Assembly (NCBI RefSeq): GCF_014640295.1
Contig: NZ_BMGR01000001.1
Location: 434,001-498,000, forward strand
Origin: Paenibacillus abyssi
GTDB lineage: Bacteria > Bacillota > Bacilli > Paenibacillales > Paenibacillaceae
Reading direction: 5' to 3'
DNA: 64,000 nt
Under the pieces are notes generated by a model that was not told the DNA's origin, did no database searches, and saw only the letters and a program-made list of their open reading frames with translations. How positions within the stretch are numbered: the first letter of the stretch is position 1; every line of letters starts with the position of its first letter. A program made the translations under genes and the position numbers. This document shows positions 41,590 to 51,921 of the stretch, one piece after another.

Positions 41590-44500
41590 TTATTTCCGGG
41601 TAATTCTTACGTCATCGATATGCAGTACGGTGCCGCCTGGGGAATCCACATAGAATCCTGCATCGATTTGTCCATTCGTAACGTAAATGTTATCAACGCT
41701 GATATATTTCCATACTCCGTCATTTGAAATATTCTGATAGATTGCATTGCCTCCATAATTTGCAATTTCCGCTCTCGCGATCGTCGGGGTCGCATATTGC
41801 AGCCTGACCCAAGCCTCAAATTTGTAATTACTGTTGTTTAACGGAACATTGATGACCTGATGTATGCTCTGCTGATAAGCACTGCTGGAATAAAAGTAAG
41901 CACGCTTATCTCCCGTCCATGAAGACATCGGCGGGTTAGATCCCGATCCGCTGTCGACACCGTAAGCAATGGCCTGGCCGGAAGGATGCCACTCGGTCCA
42001 GTTGCTTCCCAATGCGTCATTCCGCTCGAAGTCCGGATTATCCAGTAGATTCACCTCAGATAATGGTGTTCCAGGCGGTGTAGATGAAACCAGGATACGA
42101 TCCAGATTGACATTGCCGCTGTCAGCAAGATCATACTTGTAGGCGATGGTGTTCCTGCCCGCATTTAAGGATAAAGTCTGCGTCTGGTCCTGCCACACAT
42201 CCCAACTCGTTCCCGGACTGGTTAAGCTCGCTTGAACAACGTCAACACCATTGACATAGGTGCTGAGTGTATTCGTTGTGCCCGTGCCGTTCGCATATCG
42301 CAGCGCAACCTCATAGTTGCCTGCCGATGGAACGGTCACTTGGAAGGAAGCCGCTGCTCCCGCGAGAGTCATGTTATCCACGAATGCTTTGCCGCTGTAG
42401 AACTTATGATTCTGATTCGTACTTGCCCCTCCCGACAATGCTGCGCTTTCCGCTTCATATTTGGCGATGGCAGGATGGAATGGAACGGAGATATAGTCTA
42501 TATTGACGTTACCTGTATCGCCTGCATCGTTATAATATTTATACGCAATAGCATTCCGGCCGGATGACAATGGAATCGTCTCACTCTTGGTAGACCAAGT
42601 ACTCCAGTTCGCAAGATTGGGAAGATTTGTTTGTTTTACCTGCTTTCCATTTGCGAATATACTTACCGTCTTATCCGCCCCCGTGGCATTGGCGTACCGC
42701 AAATCAACATTGTAATCGCCGCCTGCTGTTACATCCGCGTAGAAGGTAACAGCAGCACCCGTGTTATGGAAGCCATCTACAAATCCATTGCCGGAATAGC
42801 CTGCATGGTTGTTATTAACCGATGCTTTCGTACTTGTCGTATTCCCGGAAAGCGAAGCTTCTTCCGCTTCCAGCTTCATGGATGCCGCCGATACGGTTCC
42901 ATTGCCGGTTACGACAATGTCCTTTGCAGTTGAGCTGGCGGCGGTTACCTTGACATAAGTCACATCGCCGTAAATACCTTTCCCTGTGGCCCATCCTTCG
43001 CCATCCGACGCTTTCAAAGCAGCGAGATCCGCATAAACAGGAAGCGGCATGCTGTTGCTTGCAACCCCTGTGCCGGCTTTGCCGTGAATCTTGACTATAT
43101 AATCCTGAACATCAGGGATATAAGTACCCGATTTGGCAGCAATGTTGAAGGAAATACCGTTTGCTCCTTTATCCTGTACCGTCATCGTTTGCTTGAAATT
43201 TTCACCGTCTTCATAATCGTAAGTTGCTCCATCGTCATCATAGTAAGTAAAGCTGGTTGCTGCCGTATCCGGGAACACATCCACTTCGATCGTCGAAACC
43301 GCGCTTTCCCCAATATAATCTTGAACTTCCTGCGAAGGAATGATCGCGCCTTGCTTGATGAACAGCGGAATATCCGACCACGTTTCGGCATTCACAGGAT
43401 ACGAGATTGTCTGACCGCCGGAATACGTATCACCTTTAAAATAATCGGTCCATCTTCCTGCAGGCAGATAGATTTTTTTAACTGTCTGGCCCTTGTCAAC
43501 GACGGGAGCTGCCAGCATCCAATCTCCGAACATCCAAGCGTCCACGTAGTTGCTGACATTCGGGTCCGTCGGATAATCAAAAATCAGAGGTTTTACGAGT
43601 CCGTTGCCATTCTCATACGCGCTTCTTTCATATGCGTACATATAAGGAATCAACTTATATCTTAAGTGAATTGCACTCTTGGCGGCTTCTTCTGCTGTGT
43701 TTCCATAAAGCCAAGGCTGTCTTTGATGATAAAGATTACCATGGACGCGGAATACCGGTGTCAATGCGGCAAATTGCATCCATCTGGCGTATAGCTCAGG
43801 GCTCGGGTTGCTGTCAGACGGATTAAATCCGCCCGTGTCCATTCCCCACTTCGGCTGCCCAAGGTTGACGGAAGAAAGCATTACGGTGCGCTGTTCTTTC
43901 ATGCCCGAAGCCCAGCCCACCTTCTCGCCCATTTCAAATTGAGCGCCGATATCGCCCGACCACAACGTCGTCGCGTACCGCTGTGCACCGGGGTAGAACG
44001 TTCTAGCCGTCTGCCACACTCTTGTCGCATTGTTCGTATAAGCCCTCTGCCCTTCGTACATCCCTTGGGAGAGATGAGTCGTCGTGAAATTACCAAACCA
44101 ATATTGCGCAGCCCCGGAAGCCACCTTATCCGTTTCGTCATTCCACCAGCCAATAATGCCTTTGTCGAAAGCATCCTTTGAGTGATCCCAATACCATGAC
44201 CGCATGCTGGCATTGTAAGGATCTATACTCCTTACCAGCACGGGGATGAAATAATCTTGGTACTCATTATGGCCAGGGTACCAATAGCCTCCGGCTTCCG
44301 AATCATAATACTGACTTGTTCTGTTTCCGTTGTGATCTTGAGTAACAATTCTTGGCTTAGTAATCCCGATCATTTTGATACCCTTCGCGTCCATGGCGGA
44401 TTTGAAAGCCGGGCCGGCATCCGGAAAGTTCGCCGTGTTCCAAGCGAATTCTCCATAGTTTGATTCTCCGTATTTCTTCCAATCATAATCAAGACCGTAC

Positions 44501-45432
44501 CCGTCAATGGGAATGTTCTTCGCGCGATACATATCGACCATGCCCGTCATTTCGGCTTGATCCGTGTCCCACTCAAAATTCATAAAACCGAGAGACCACT
44601 TCGGCAGCATCGGCGATTTCCCTGTGATCTCGGCAACGCCGGACATAATCTCCTCCGGTTCGCCGACAATTGCGTAATACTCAACATCCGTCTTTGTATA
44701 TCGGCGGCCCTCCGTTGGCGTGCCTCCATAATAAAACTCCAACTTGCCGGTAGTATCGGTATAAGGATATCCTCCGTCACTGTCAACCAGGATTCCGTAT
44801 CCGGCCGTCGACCACATCAGCGGTCCGCCCGAGTCCCCTTGATTACCCGCGTGAGCTGGATGATCGCTTGAGTTTCTGAGAATATCCGGTGCCGCTTCAT
44901 TAGCATTGTAGCTGCGGATGCCATAGATATTATGATTAGCGCTATGCATGAAACGGATTCCATCGTAGAAAACGCCTCCGCCGGATGGCTCCCACAACAA
45001 TGTCGTGCCGTCTGTTTTTTTGATCGTAACTCGAGTCGGATTTTTAACAATTTCCACTTTCATCTTCGCTGTTGTAATCGTGATTGGATCACCCGATGTA
45101 TCGATGGCCGACCCGACGGCACTCCAAGTTTTATTCGGGTCAATCATCGGGGTGTCGGGACTAGGCGATACATTGTTTGGCCGGTACGATACTTTTATGA
45201 TATCTTCCTTCAACACATCGAATATGAGCGTATCGTCATTCGCCTCTGCTCCGTTATCTATGGTTAACGTGAGGGTGTCTCCCGTTACAGTTGTTCCAAT
45301 CACGTTGCCGAGCGCATTGACATATGCGTCCGCCCGTGGAATGGGAAACGGCGCAAGTACAGAACAGAAAAGCGCAAGTGCGAGACCCGACAGTAGAATA
45401 CTTCTCATCGTGTTCTTATAAAAGCTCCCCAT
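41590..45432 (-). CDS. Secreted GH31 6-alpha-glucosyltransferase-like enzyme with CBMs
   Basis: 1280 residues with a signal peptide (hydrophobic core near 12-28, possible cleavage after PRADA). The GH31 barrel spans about 270-620. The nucleophile Asp432 lies in WWNDETD and the acid/base Asp494 in LWSGDIGAQFE. After a beta-sandwich region, two CBM35-like modules begin LEAEEASLSG (about 875) and YEAESAALSG (about 1000). A C-terminal CBM61-like module follows (LLDNPDFERN to the end). This order and length match the Paenibacillus 6-alpha-glucosyltransferase (Ps6GT31A type) that turns alpha-1,4-glucan into alpha-1,6-linked glucan. It is the last gene of the cyclodextran operon, 22 bases after the GH66 gene. 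Alpha-glucosidase or xylosidase activity is the alternative. Confidence 0.85.
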   Translation of the reverse strand: MGSFYKNTMRSILLSGLALALFCSVLAPFPIPRADAYVNALGNVIGTTVTGDTLTLTIDNGAEANDDTLIFDVLKEDIIKVSYRPNNVSPSPDTPMIDPNKTWSAVGSAIDTSGDPITITTAKMKVEIVKNPTRVTIKKTDGTTLLWEPSGGGVFYDGIRFMHSANHNIYGIRSYNANEAAPDILRNSSDHPAHAGNQGDSGGPLMWSTAGYGILVDSDGGYPYTDTTGKLEFYYGGTPTEGRRYTKTDVEYYAIVGEPEEIMSGVAEITGKSPMLPKWSLGFMNFEWDTDQAEMTGMVDMYRAKNIPIDGYGLDYDWKKYGESNYGEFAWNTANFPDAGPAFKSAMDAKGIKMIGITKPRIVTQDHNGNRTSQYYDSEAGGYWYPGHNEYQDYFIPVLVRSIDPYNASMRSWYWDHSKDAFDKGIIGWWNDETDKVASGAAQYWFGNFTTTHLSQGMYEGQRAYTNNATRVWQTARTFYPGAQRYATTLWSGDIGAQFEMGEKVGWASGMKEQRTVMLSSVNLGQPKWGMDTGGFNPSDSNPSPELYARWMQFAALTPVFRVHGNLYHQRQPWLYGNTAEEAAKSAIHLRYKLIPYMYAYERSAYENGNGLVKPLIFDYPTDPNVSNYVDAWMFGDWMLAAPVVDKGQTVKKIYLPAGRWTDYFKGDTYSGGQTISYPVNAETWSDIPLFIKQGAIIPSQEVQDYIGESAVSTIEVDVFPDTAATSFTYYDDDGATYDYEDGENFKQTMTVQDKGANGISFNIAAKSGTYIPDVQDYIVKIHGKAGTGVASNSMPLPVYADLAALKASDGEGWATGKGIYGDVTYVKVTAASSTAKDIVVTGNGTVSAASMKLEAEEASLSGNTTSTKASVNNNHAGYSGNGFVDGFHNTGAAVTFYADVTAGGDYNVDLRYANATGADKTVSIFANGKQVKQTNLPNLANWSTWSTKSETIPLSSGRNAIAYKYYNDAGDTGNVNIDYISVPFHPAIAKYEAESAALSGGASTNQNHKFYSGKAFVDNMTLAGAAASFQVTVPSAGNYEVALRYANGTGTTNTLSTYVNGVDVVQASLTSPGTSWDVWQDQTQTLSLNAGRNTIAYKYDLADSGNVNLDRILVSSTPPGTPLSEVNLLDNPDFERNDALGSNWTEWHPSGQAIAYGVDSGSGSNPPMSSWTGDKRAYFYSSSAYQQSIHQVINVPLNNSNYKFEAWVRLQYATPTIARAEIANYGGNAIYQNISNDGVWKYISVDNIYVTNGQIDAGFYVDSPGGTVLHIDDVRITRK

Positions 45433-45453
45433 TGGTTCGCCACCTTTCGTGAA

Positions 45454-48354
45454 TTAATTCACTGTGATATGGAAGTCCGTTCCTTCCCATCGATCGATAA
45501 TGGGTTCCATAATGCCATTCGCATTATCGTCCCAAAGGAAGGTGAAATCGACTATTGTTCCAGAGGTGAATGGACCAACCGATATTTCATGATCCAGACC
45601 ACCGTCTTGAGATCCATTGGGCATCATCTTGACATCCACAACATTTTGCCAATTGTTCACCCCTTGATGCACCCACCCGGAAGCGCCGGTGCGGAACGTG
45701 ATCCGATAACCTGCCGGTACAGAAGTGATCTGACGGTCGAACTGCCAAATGTAGGTTTTATCGAGATCGAGGTAATCTAGATTGATGGCTCCGATATTGG
45801 ATGCGTTCTTCCAGATCGTAACGGTATGAATACCCTTCTTCAGTCTTACCGTCAATTCAGATGTTGCCCAAGAGCTCCAGCTCCCGGTTGCAGGAAATGA
45901 GATGGTTCCGGCATAATTACCATCTATGAAGATATCACGCGTCGCATCCGAACCGCCGTTGGAATAACGAAAACGCAGCACTTGATCGTCATCTTGAGAA
46001 GCCGAGACCGTGAAAGTAACGCCGTCATTGTTGTCAAAGTTGTCAACAAAACCGGTTCCCGAATACCCGGCATGGTTCGTATTGACGCCGACATTCACTT
46101 TGATCGCATCCTCCGCTTCGTAAATATCGTCTGTAGGCGTCGTAAAGGCACGTTTCATATAAATCATATCCCAGTATTGTAAAGAAGGTATTGTAAACGA
46201 AACATACTTGCCTTTGCTGTCCGTACCCGTCGTGAAGCTGAGCGATTGCGTGCCCCCTAGCGAAATGTCAGGAGATGCCAGATAAACGCCTGTTACGGAT
46301 TCCTGATTACCGATGTAGACTTTAGTAGCCAAATTGGTTAGCGTCGTCGGAGCCGAGTCGGAATTGCGCCAATCGGTATCGGTGCTGTTCTTCAAGTTTA
46401 TCAGGTGCACGATGTTATAGTTGTCGCTTTGCTTCATGAAGTGCCAGATGCTCCCTGCGGTTCCGCTCCCCGCAACCGGCTGGCCGGAGATCTCAACGAA
46501 TTGCGCGCCTGAGTCACTGTTGAACACATCTTTATCGAACAACAAATTCTCGTATGCGGTAATGAAATTGTAGTAATTCTTCATCGCTTCCTTCAGACTG
46601 CTGCGCATTTGCTTCGACCGGTTAGGGAAGTACGGATGGCCCAGCATCTGATCGCCCTCGCCCATCTCGATCCGGGTAGCGCCGGAGGCCGCGAGGGCTG
46701 CTCCCGTCAGGCGGACGGACGGCTCATTGAACGTACCGAGCGTCATGCTGTCCAGGTTGATGAAGCCTGTATCTCCTGCTTCTTTCGCCACTCTCACCGT
46801 ATGCGAACCGGCTGTCAGCCAGACGGTGTGGTAAGCGTCGAATTTCCAGGTGCCCCAGCTGTCCTGATCCAGGAAGCCGGTGATTTGTTTAACAAAATTG
46901 CCGTCCACATACAGGCTGCGGGAATTGTTGGTCCCCGTATCGTTTCCGTAGCGGAATACGAGGCCATGCCAGCCATCCTCCGGCACTTGAATCGAAAACT
47001 CGACATAGTCGCCGTTATCACCGAACCCGTCCACGAAACCGCTTCCCGTATAACCCGCATGATTATTGTTCGTCGTAACGCCGTTCAGCGTCGCAGACTC
47101 CGCCTCATACGTGGTGCCGGTGTTTTCCTCATAGTTCATATAGGCCGCCAGCACAACCGCTTTCTGACCATTATTGCGCTTTGCTTTGTCAATAAGAGCC
47201 TTCAACTCGATGTAGTCGTTTGCATTGCCCCAGATTTCCGTGTAGGTAAAATCGTATTGCGCATTCTTCGTGACATCGTCGAATGCCCAGCCATTCGCTG
47301 CGCCGTCGACGTTGTTAAAGGTGAGGACCTTGTCGCTCATATTGTTGCTGTTCAAGTTGCTCCTCAGATTATTTATAAATCCGGAGAAACTGTTATCCAG
47401 ATCGATCACGTTTCCATAGTAGTCATAGGGGTCGGCTCGCTCGCCCATCTGGTCAAGATGTATGCCGTCAAACCCGGCTGTGGAGATCATGTCCCGGTAC
47501 TGGGCGAAGATGTAATTCTGCCAGTTGGTATCGGCCGGGTTAAAGAGCCATAGCCACGTATCGGGGTCATTGTCAACGAAGTCGAATCCCATTTGTGTCT
47601 GATGAGCGCTGTCCTCATACATCGCCCACTTGGGGTCTACACCGGAGATCGACTCATAGTTGTGAAGCGCAGCATAGTTCATCGTATACGGCATCGCAGC
47701 TGCATTGTAGTTGTGCATCGATGAAATCAGGTTCTGAATGGTTTGCCAGTACATCGTGTGCTTGCCGCTCCAGTCCGTCCAGTATTCGTCAATCACCCCA
47801 TTTGTACGTTTAATGTTGTTCTCATGGCGCCACATCCAGTCATATAGCTGAAAAGCATTCGTGTGATAATCCTCCATCGTTCGCTTTACTCTGGCGTCCG
47901 TAACAGAGGAAGCTTCAGAAGGATATTCGCTCATGTACCCGTAGCGAGGAAAGCGGGTCCAGTTGCTGGATACGTCGATTGCGGTAGCACCTGTGGATGC
48001 GCCGGCTGCAACATGAACAAAGTAGCCTTGAAAATCAGTATTTGGCGTCGTCCATGTGAATGTGATTGTGGTGGAAGCTCCGTTTGGAAGTTGAATAGAA
48101 GAGGAGTCGGTATGCAATAGCGTTTCCAGATGATGAATCGAAAGATCGACATTTCCGCTAAACGAAGCGCCGGATTCATTCGTAAGTTCCACCTTGATTG
48201 AAGCCGCGTTTCCGGGATTGTACCTCGCTTTGTCGGTGTACACCCTTTTAATGATCCCTGTCCCGGAAGCTTGCACAGAAGGCGGCACAATCCCGGACAT
48301 CGCAATGAGTACGAACGACATGACCAGTCCAACCAGGCAACTTACTCTTCGCAT
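45454..48354 (-). CDS. Secreted GH66 cycloisomaltooligosaccharide glucanotransferase-like enzyme
   Basis: 966 residues, signal peptide of about 30. The GH66 catalytic barrel has its nucleophile Asp301 in GFDGIHLDQMGE and acid/base Glu373 in FTYTEIWG; subtracting the signal, these fit the known Asp270/Glu340 of the Bacillus circulans T-3040 enzyme. A CBM35 module (about 415-545, YEAESATLNG to NLDSMTL) is inserted in the barrel region, as in cyclodextran-forming enzymes and unlike simple dextranases. A second CBM35-like module lies at about 735-860, and a C-terminal domain of about 95 residues contains GWVHQGVNNWQ. The enzyme probably makes cyclic alpha-1,6-glucans from linear ones. ATG 48354 follows AAAGGAGA. 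Confidence 0.9.
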   Translation of the reverse strand: MRRVSCLVGLVMSFVLIAMSGIVPPSVQASGTGIIKRVYTDKARYNPGNAASIKVELTNESGASFSGNVDLSIHHLETLLHTDSSSIQLPNGASTTITFTWTTPNTDFQGYFVHVAAGASTGATAIDVSSNWTRFPRYGYMSEYPSEASSVTDARVKRTMEDYHTNAFQLYDWMWRHENNIKRTNGVIDEYWTDWSGKHTMYWQTIQNLISSMHNYNAAAMPYTMNYAALHNYESISGVDPKWAMYEDSAHQTQMGFDFVDNDPDTWLWLFNPADTNWQNYIFAQYRDMISTAGFDGIHLDQMGERADPYDYYGNVIDLDNSFSGFINNLRSNLNSNNMSDKVLTFNNVDGAANGWAFDDVTKNAQYDFTYTEIWGNANDYIELKALIDKAKRNNGQKAVVLAAYMNYEENTGTTYEAESATLNGVTTNNNHAGYTGSGFVDGFGDNGDYVEFSIQVPEDGWHGLVFRYGNDTGTNNSRSLYVDGNFVKQITGFLDQDSWGTWKFDAYHTVWLTAGSHTVRVAKEAGDTGFINLDSMTLGTFNEPSVRLTGAALAASGATRIEMGEGDQMLGHPYFPNRSKQMRSSLKEAMKNYYNFITAYENLLFDKDVFNSDSGAQFVEISGQPVAGSGTAGSIWHFMKQSDNYNIVHLINLKNSTDTDWRNSDSAPTTLTNLATKVYIGNQESVTGVYLASPDISLGGTQSLSFTTGTDSKGKYVSFTIPSLQYWDMIYMKRAFTTPTDDIYEAEDAIKVNVGVNTNHAGYSGTGFVDNFDNNDGVTFTVSASQDDDQVLRFRYSNGGSDATRDIFIDGNYAGTISFPATGSWSSWATSELTVRLKKGIHTVTIWKNASNIGAINLDYLDLDKTYIWQFDRQITSVPAGYRITFRTGASGWVHQGVNNWQNVVDVKMMPNGSQDGGLDHEISVGPFTSGTIVDFTFLWDDNANGIMEPIIDRWEGTDFHITVN

Positions 48355-48440
48355 ATCACATCTCTCCTTTTACAAGATATTGAATCTTGTCCCGTGTTAT
48401 AGCAATCTCCCATCTAGGGAGGCTAATAAGGAACAATGGT

Positions 48441-50177
48441 CTAATCAGCTTGCTTTATTCGTATAATCACCATATCCCAATAGAGCAGCGGCGGGAGCTC
48501 CAGCCTAATCACCTTCCCTCGCGGAGTAACCTCGATCAGGTAATCCAAGGGAATCGGTCTTCCGTAGTTTACATCAGGGCTTGCGAGAAGAACCGACTCC
48601 ACTTCGCCGTCCAAGGCAACTGAAACTAGGCGATGCTCGACCGGAGCTTGCGCGTGCTTAGGCTCATTCCAGAAGTCATCCGCCGCAGAGACCAGATTAA
48701 TGAAATGAAGGAGTTTCATAGACTCGCATTCCACTATCATCGTCCATACTTTCCCTGCTTCCCCGTAGGTGCTGTAAGGAAACCCTTCCAACCGATACTC
48801 CAAATTATCGCCGTCGGCGTGGGTCATCGACACGTCCTTCAGTCTGTTATCGTAGAGAATATGACCATAGCGCACGCCGAAGTCGGCATAATTGCGTACG
48901 ACGCCCATAAAATCCGGTCTCAGCTTGGAGTGATCGACATAGTAGCCTTGCGTCAATACGCCGCCCGCTTCCCCATGAAGCAAATGGTAAGCCCTGTTTG
49001 CCGTGATCACCGCATTCAGTAAGCGGAATGCATGCTCAGCTCCCTCCTCGCCAAGTGGTCCTAGTTCGCGAAACGGCTTCAGGTAAGCAGCGAGTATCAC
49101 TGGCTTTCCTTCGCTGCAATGTTTAGCCCAACGAATGATATCCGCTAAATGATGGTAACGTTCATACGGCTTCCAAACCTCCACATATATGGCATCCTGA
49201 CTCGTTCTGGCAACGGGATCGACAGGCCAGTTGCCCACGTTGTTAAAGATGAGCGCAATATCGTTCTTTGCTTCTGAAAGCTCGGCTCTCGCCGCTTCAA
49301 TCAATGGTGCGAACTGCGTCTCAAGCCTCTCCAGCCTCTGCACTCCGCCCAATCGCGACCAGCCTGTCTTAGGAAAACCATAGGTATCCATATGAATTCC
49401 GTCGAAATCCAGAATCTTCACAGCCCTCTTGTACTCGTTCACAATATGGCGATGCCAAGGACTGTCCGGTGCAATATTCATAATGTTGAAGATTCCGATA
49501 AAATCATACGGTTCCCCTGCGCTTGTATATAACCTCCAATCTGGATGCCGCTCGGCAAATTCCTTACTGGCCGCATATACTGCGCCATAGGCCATCGCTT
49601 TCATGCCGCAGTCGTGGCAAAACTGAATCTTTTCCTCCACGACTGCGCGGCTCACCTCCCGCCCCATCAGATCCACATACGTATCGTCTTCGCTCACCAA
49701 GTCATCATGCCGGTACATCCAATCGTAAAATTGCACAAGATTCAGGTGAAGCTTGGCCAGCCACTTCACGTCCTCCCTGTCACCGGCTTCAGCGCTGCCA
49801 AAGTCGCTGAGAAAGCCATAACGCGGCGCAACCCGCCAATCCGAGACGACATCGAAAGCTGTTGTCGACAAATCCGCTGCTATGCCCTCAATGGACAGCA
49901 CTGCCTCAGCTCCGTATCCAGTGAATGCGGTTTCAAACGGCCCAGCCTCTATATATACTGTCACGGTATCGTCAGGTAAGATTGCAATCGATGGCACAGA
50001 ATGAAATCCCACCTCCATATCCAGTTCCCGGATCGTACAGCTTACTGCCATGGTTTGCTCCGTGGCCCCATCGTTCGCCAGTTCAATAGCTAACGTAATC
50101 TTCTCCCCGCTTTGGAACTGTGCCTTGGTGGGGTATATATCTTGTATTCGTACGCTAATTTGATCCAAATCCATCAT
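48441..50177 (-). CDS. Cytosolic GH66 dextranase/cycloisomaltooligosaccharide hydrolase
   Basis: 578 residues without signal peptide. It carries the same N-terminal beta domain and GH66 barrel as the secreted enzyme but no CBM35 insert: nucleophile Asp264 in FDGIHMDTYG and acid/base Glu333 in DAIYVEVWKPY. It likely opens or cuts cyclic or linear isomaltooligosaccharides after import. Its ATG (50177) overlaps the permease stop in an ATGA arrangement, tying it to transport. An 86-base gap with small hairpins separates it from the secreted enzyme. Confidence 0.9.
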   Translation of the reverse strand: MMDLDQISVRIQDIYPTKAQFQSGEKITLAIELANDGATEQTMAVSCTIRELDMEVGFHSVPSIAILPDDTVTVYIEAGPFETAFTGYGAEAVLSIEGIAADLSTTAFDVVSDWRVAPRYGFLSDFGSAEAGDREDVKWLAKLHLNLVQFYDWMYRHDDLVSEDDTYVDLMGREVSRAVVEEKIQFCHDCGMKAMAYGAVYAASKEFAERHPDWRLYTSAGEPYDFIGIFNIMNIAPDSPWHRHIVNEYKRAVKILDFDGIHMDTYGFPKTGWSRLGGVQRLERLETQFAPLIEAARAELSEAKNDIALIFNNVGNWPVDPVARTSQDAIYVEVWKPYERYHHLADIIRWAKHCSEGKPVILAAYLKPFRELGPLGEEGAEHAFRLLNAVITANRAYHLLHGEAGGVLTQGYYVDHSKLRPDFMGVVRNYADFGVRYGHILYDNRLKDVSMTHADGDNLEYRLEGFPYSTYGEAGKVWTMIVECESMKLLHFINLVSAADDFWNEPKHAQAPVEHRLVSVALDGEVESVLLASPDVNYGRPIPLDYLIEVTPRGKVIRLELPPLLYWDMVIIRIKQAD

Positions 50178-50998
50178 CCTTTCAGCGCTCCAGCCGTGAT
50201 ACCTTTAATGAAATAACGTTGGAACAGTAAGAATACCAACACCGCCGGAGCCAGGCCGATCAAAGCCGCTGCTGCCATCAGGTTCCACTTCGCGCCATAC
50301 GTTTGAAAGAACATGCTGATGGCGAGCGGAATCGTCCGCATCTCCTGACTCTGCAGGAAGAACACCGCTTGTCCGTAATTGTTCCAAATACCGAGCCCGG
50401 TCAAGATCACAACTGCTGACGTTACAGGCCGCAGGAAATGAAACGTCACACGGTAAAATGCGGTGAAGTAAGTACAGCCATCCAAGACCGCCGATTCCTC
50501 GACCTCCTTCGGCAGCGTACGGATAAAGCTTGCATAGAGAAATACGGACAACGGCAAAGCGTTGGCGGCGGTGAGCAGAATCATCGCCCAGTACGTATTG
50601 ATCCCGTCAATCGATTTCATCAGGCTGTATAGCGGTACGGTAATAATGATTGCGGGTATCATCATGCAGGCCAGCAGTGTGTTGAATATTGTAAGATTCA
50701 ACCTGCTTCGGTACCGGGCAATGGAATAGCCGGCTGCGCTGGCGACAAACACAATCAATGTCACGGCCAAGCAAGTAATGATCGTGGAATTGAGCATCGC
50801 CCTTCCCAGCTTGGAGCCGTTCCACGCGTCGACGAAGTTGGTAAAGTAAAAGTCCGGCAGCAAGAACAGGCCTTTAAACATGCTGCCGGCCGGCGTATTC
50901 ATTGCAAGGTACAATAGGACATAGAACGGGATGATCGATATCAGAACCATCATCCCGCCGATTAAATATTTTAATCCTTGTCTTAATTCTGGGCTCAT
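50174..50998 (-). CDS. Sugar ABC permease, MalG type (cyclodextran locus)
   Basis: 274 residues with six membrane helices. The EAA loop is EVEESAVLDGCTYFTAFYRV and the MalG-type ending is FQRYFIKGITAGALKG. It is a paralogue of the permease at 12460-13299. ATG 50998 follows GAGAGGG, 13 bases after the MalF-type gene. It is coupled to the cytosolic GH66 gene by overlap. It very likely carries isomaltooligosaccharides or their cyclic forms across the membrane. Confidence 0.9.
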   Translation of the reverse strand: MSPELRQGLKYLIGGMMVLISIIPFYVLLYLAMNTPAGSMFKGLFLLPDFYFTNFVDAWNGSKLGRAMLNSTIITCLAVTLIVFVASAAGYSIARYRSRLNLTIFNTLLACMMIPAIIITVPLYSLMKSIDGINTYWAMILLTAANALPLSVFLYASFIRTLPKEVEESAVLDGCTYFTAFYRVTFHFLRPVTSAVVILTGLGIWNNYGQAVFFLQSQEMRTIPLAISMFFQTYGAKWNLMAAAALIGLAPAVLVFLLFQRYFIKGITAGALKG

Positions 50999-51010
50999 AT
51001 CGTTTCCCTC

Positions 51011-51895
51011 TCACAGCTCATATTCGGATTTCCTTGTGATTCGTAGAAAGAGCACAACCGGAATCAGTATAATCAGGAACAGGATCAGCGCAACGGCAGT
51101 GGAATATCCCGTAAAGCTTCCATATAGCATTCTCAGAATATAGATGCTAAGCGACTCCGTTGCATAACCGGGTCCGCCATCGGTTAAAGCAACGATAATT
51201 TCAAAGACGGATAAGGAACCGATAATATTCGTGACCACATTGATCTTGATTGCCGGGTACAGCAGCGGCAGCGTCACATAGCGCAAAGCCCCCCACCTGC
51301 TTGCTCCGTCGATCGTCGCAGCTTCGTAAAGGTCCGCGGGAATCCCTTGAAGTCCGGCTAGATAAACGATCATGGTCATGCCGACATACTGCCACACATT
51401 CACCGCGATGAGCACGACGAGCGCTGAAGAACTCTCCCCCAGCCAATTGACATCCAAAAATCCCAGTCCGATCTCCTTCAGCACATGAGCCAGATAACCT
51501 CTCTCCGGCTGGAGAATGAAGTACCAGACGTACCCCATAATGAGCGGGCTGATGACGGCGGGCAAATAAACGACGGCTCTTACGAACCCTTTGCCCGGCA
51601 GTCCCCGGTCCAAGAACAGCGCGTATAGTAGACCGAACAAATTCAGGAGCGGCGCGCTGCCAAGGGCAAAGAGTATCGTGATCCGCACATCGTTACGGGC
51701 CCGGTCATCCGCAAAGAAATCGATAAAGTTCTGCAGCCCGACAAAATTCGGAGTAGTCATGCCGTTGGAATCCGTCAGGCTGATGCCAATGCCCTGGGCA
51801 AGCGGATACAGAAAAAACAAACCAAACAGCAGGATTGCAGGCAGCGCCATATAACGATGCAGATTAGCATTGATTTTGTGAATCCATATTCGCAT
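51011..51895 (-). CDS. Sugar ABC permease, MalF type (cyclodextran locus)
   Basis: 294 residues with six membrane helices. The EAA loop is LYEAATIDGASRWGALRYVT. The N-terminal part (MALPAILLFGLFFLYPLAQG) is typical of Gram-positive MalF. ATG 51895 follows AGGAGAGAG. It partners the MalG-type protein of the next gene; as in the other locus no ATPase is encoded, so a shared MsmX-like ATPase is expected elsewhere. Confidence 0.9.
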   Translation of the reverse strand: MRIWIHKINANLHRYMALPAILLFGLFFLYPLAQGIGISLTDSNGMTTPNFVGLQNFIDFFADDRARNDVRITILFALGSAPLLNLFGLLYALFLDRGLPGKGFVRAVVYLPAVISPLIMGYVWYFILQPERGYLAHVLKEIGLGFLDVNWLGESSSALVVLIAVNVWQYVGMTMIVYLAGLQGIPADLYEAATIDGASRWGALRYVTLPLLYPAIKINVVTNIIGSLSVFEIIVALTDGGPGYATESLSIYILRMLYGSFTGYSTAVALILFLIILIPVVLFLRITRKSEYEL

Positions 51896-51921
51896 GGTTT
51901 CTCTCTCCTGTTATGTGATTG

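Noticed and set aside
43084-43665. Open frame of 193 codons opposite the GH31 gene
   Set aside because: No domain, no start signal, and composition (Ile/Arg/His-rich) typical of an antisense translation.
46609-47553. Long open frame of 314 codons on the plus strand opposite the GH66 gene
   Set aside because: It has no ribosome binding site or recognisable domain, and the opposite strand encodes the GH66 catalytic core with all expected residues. Antisense openness follows from codon usage of the real gene.
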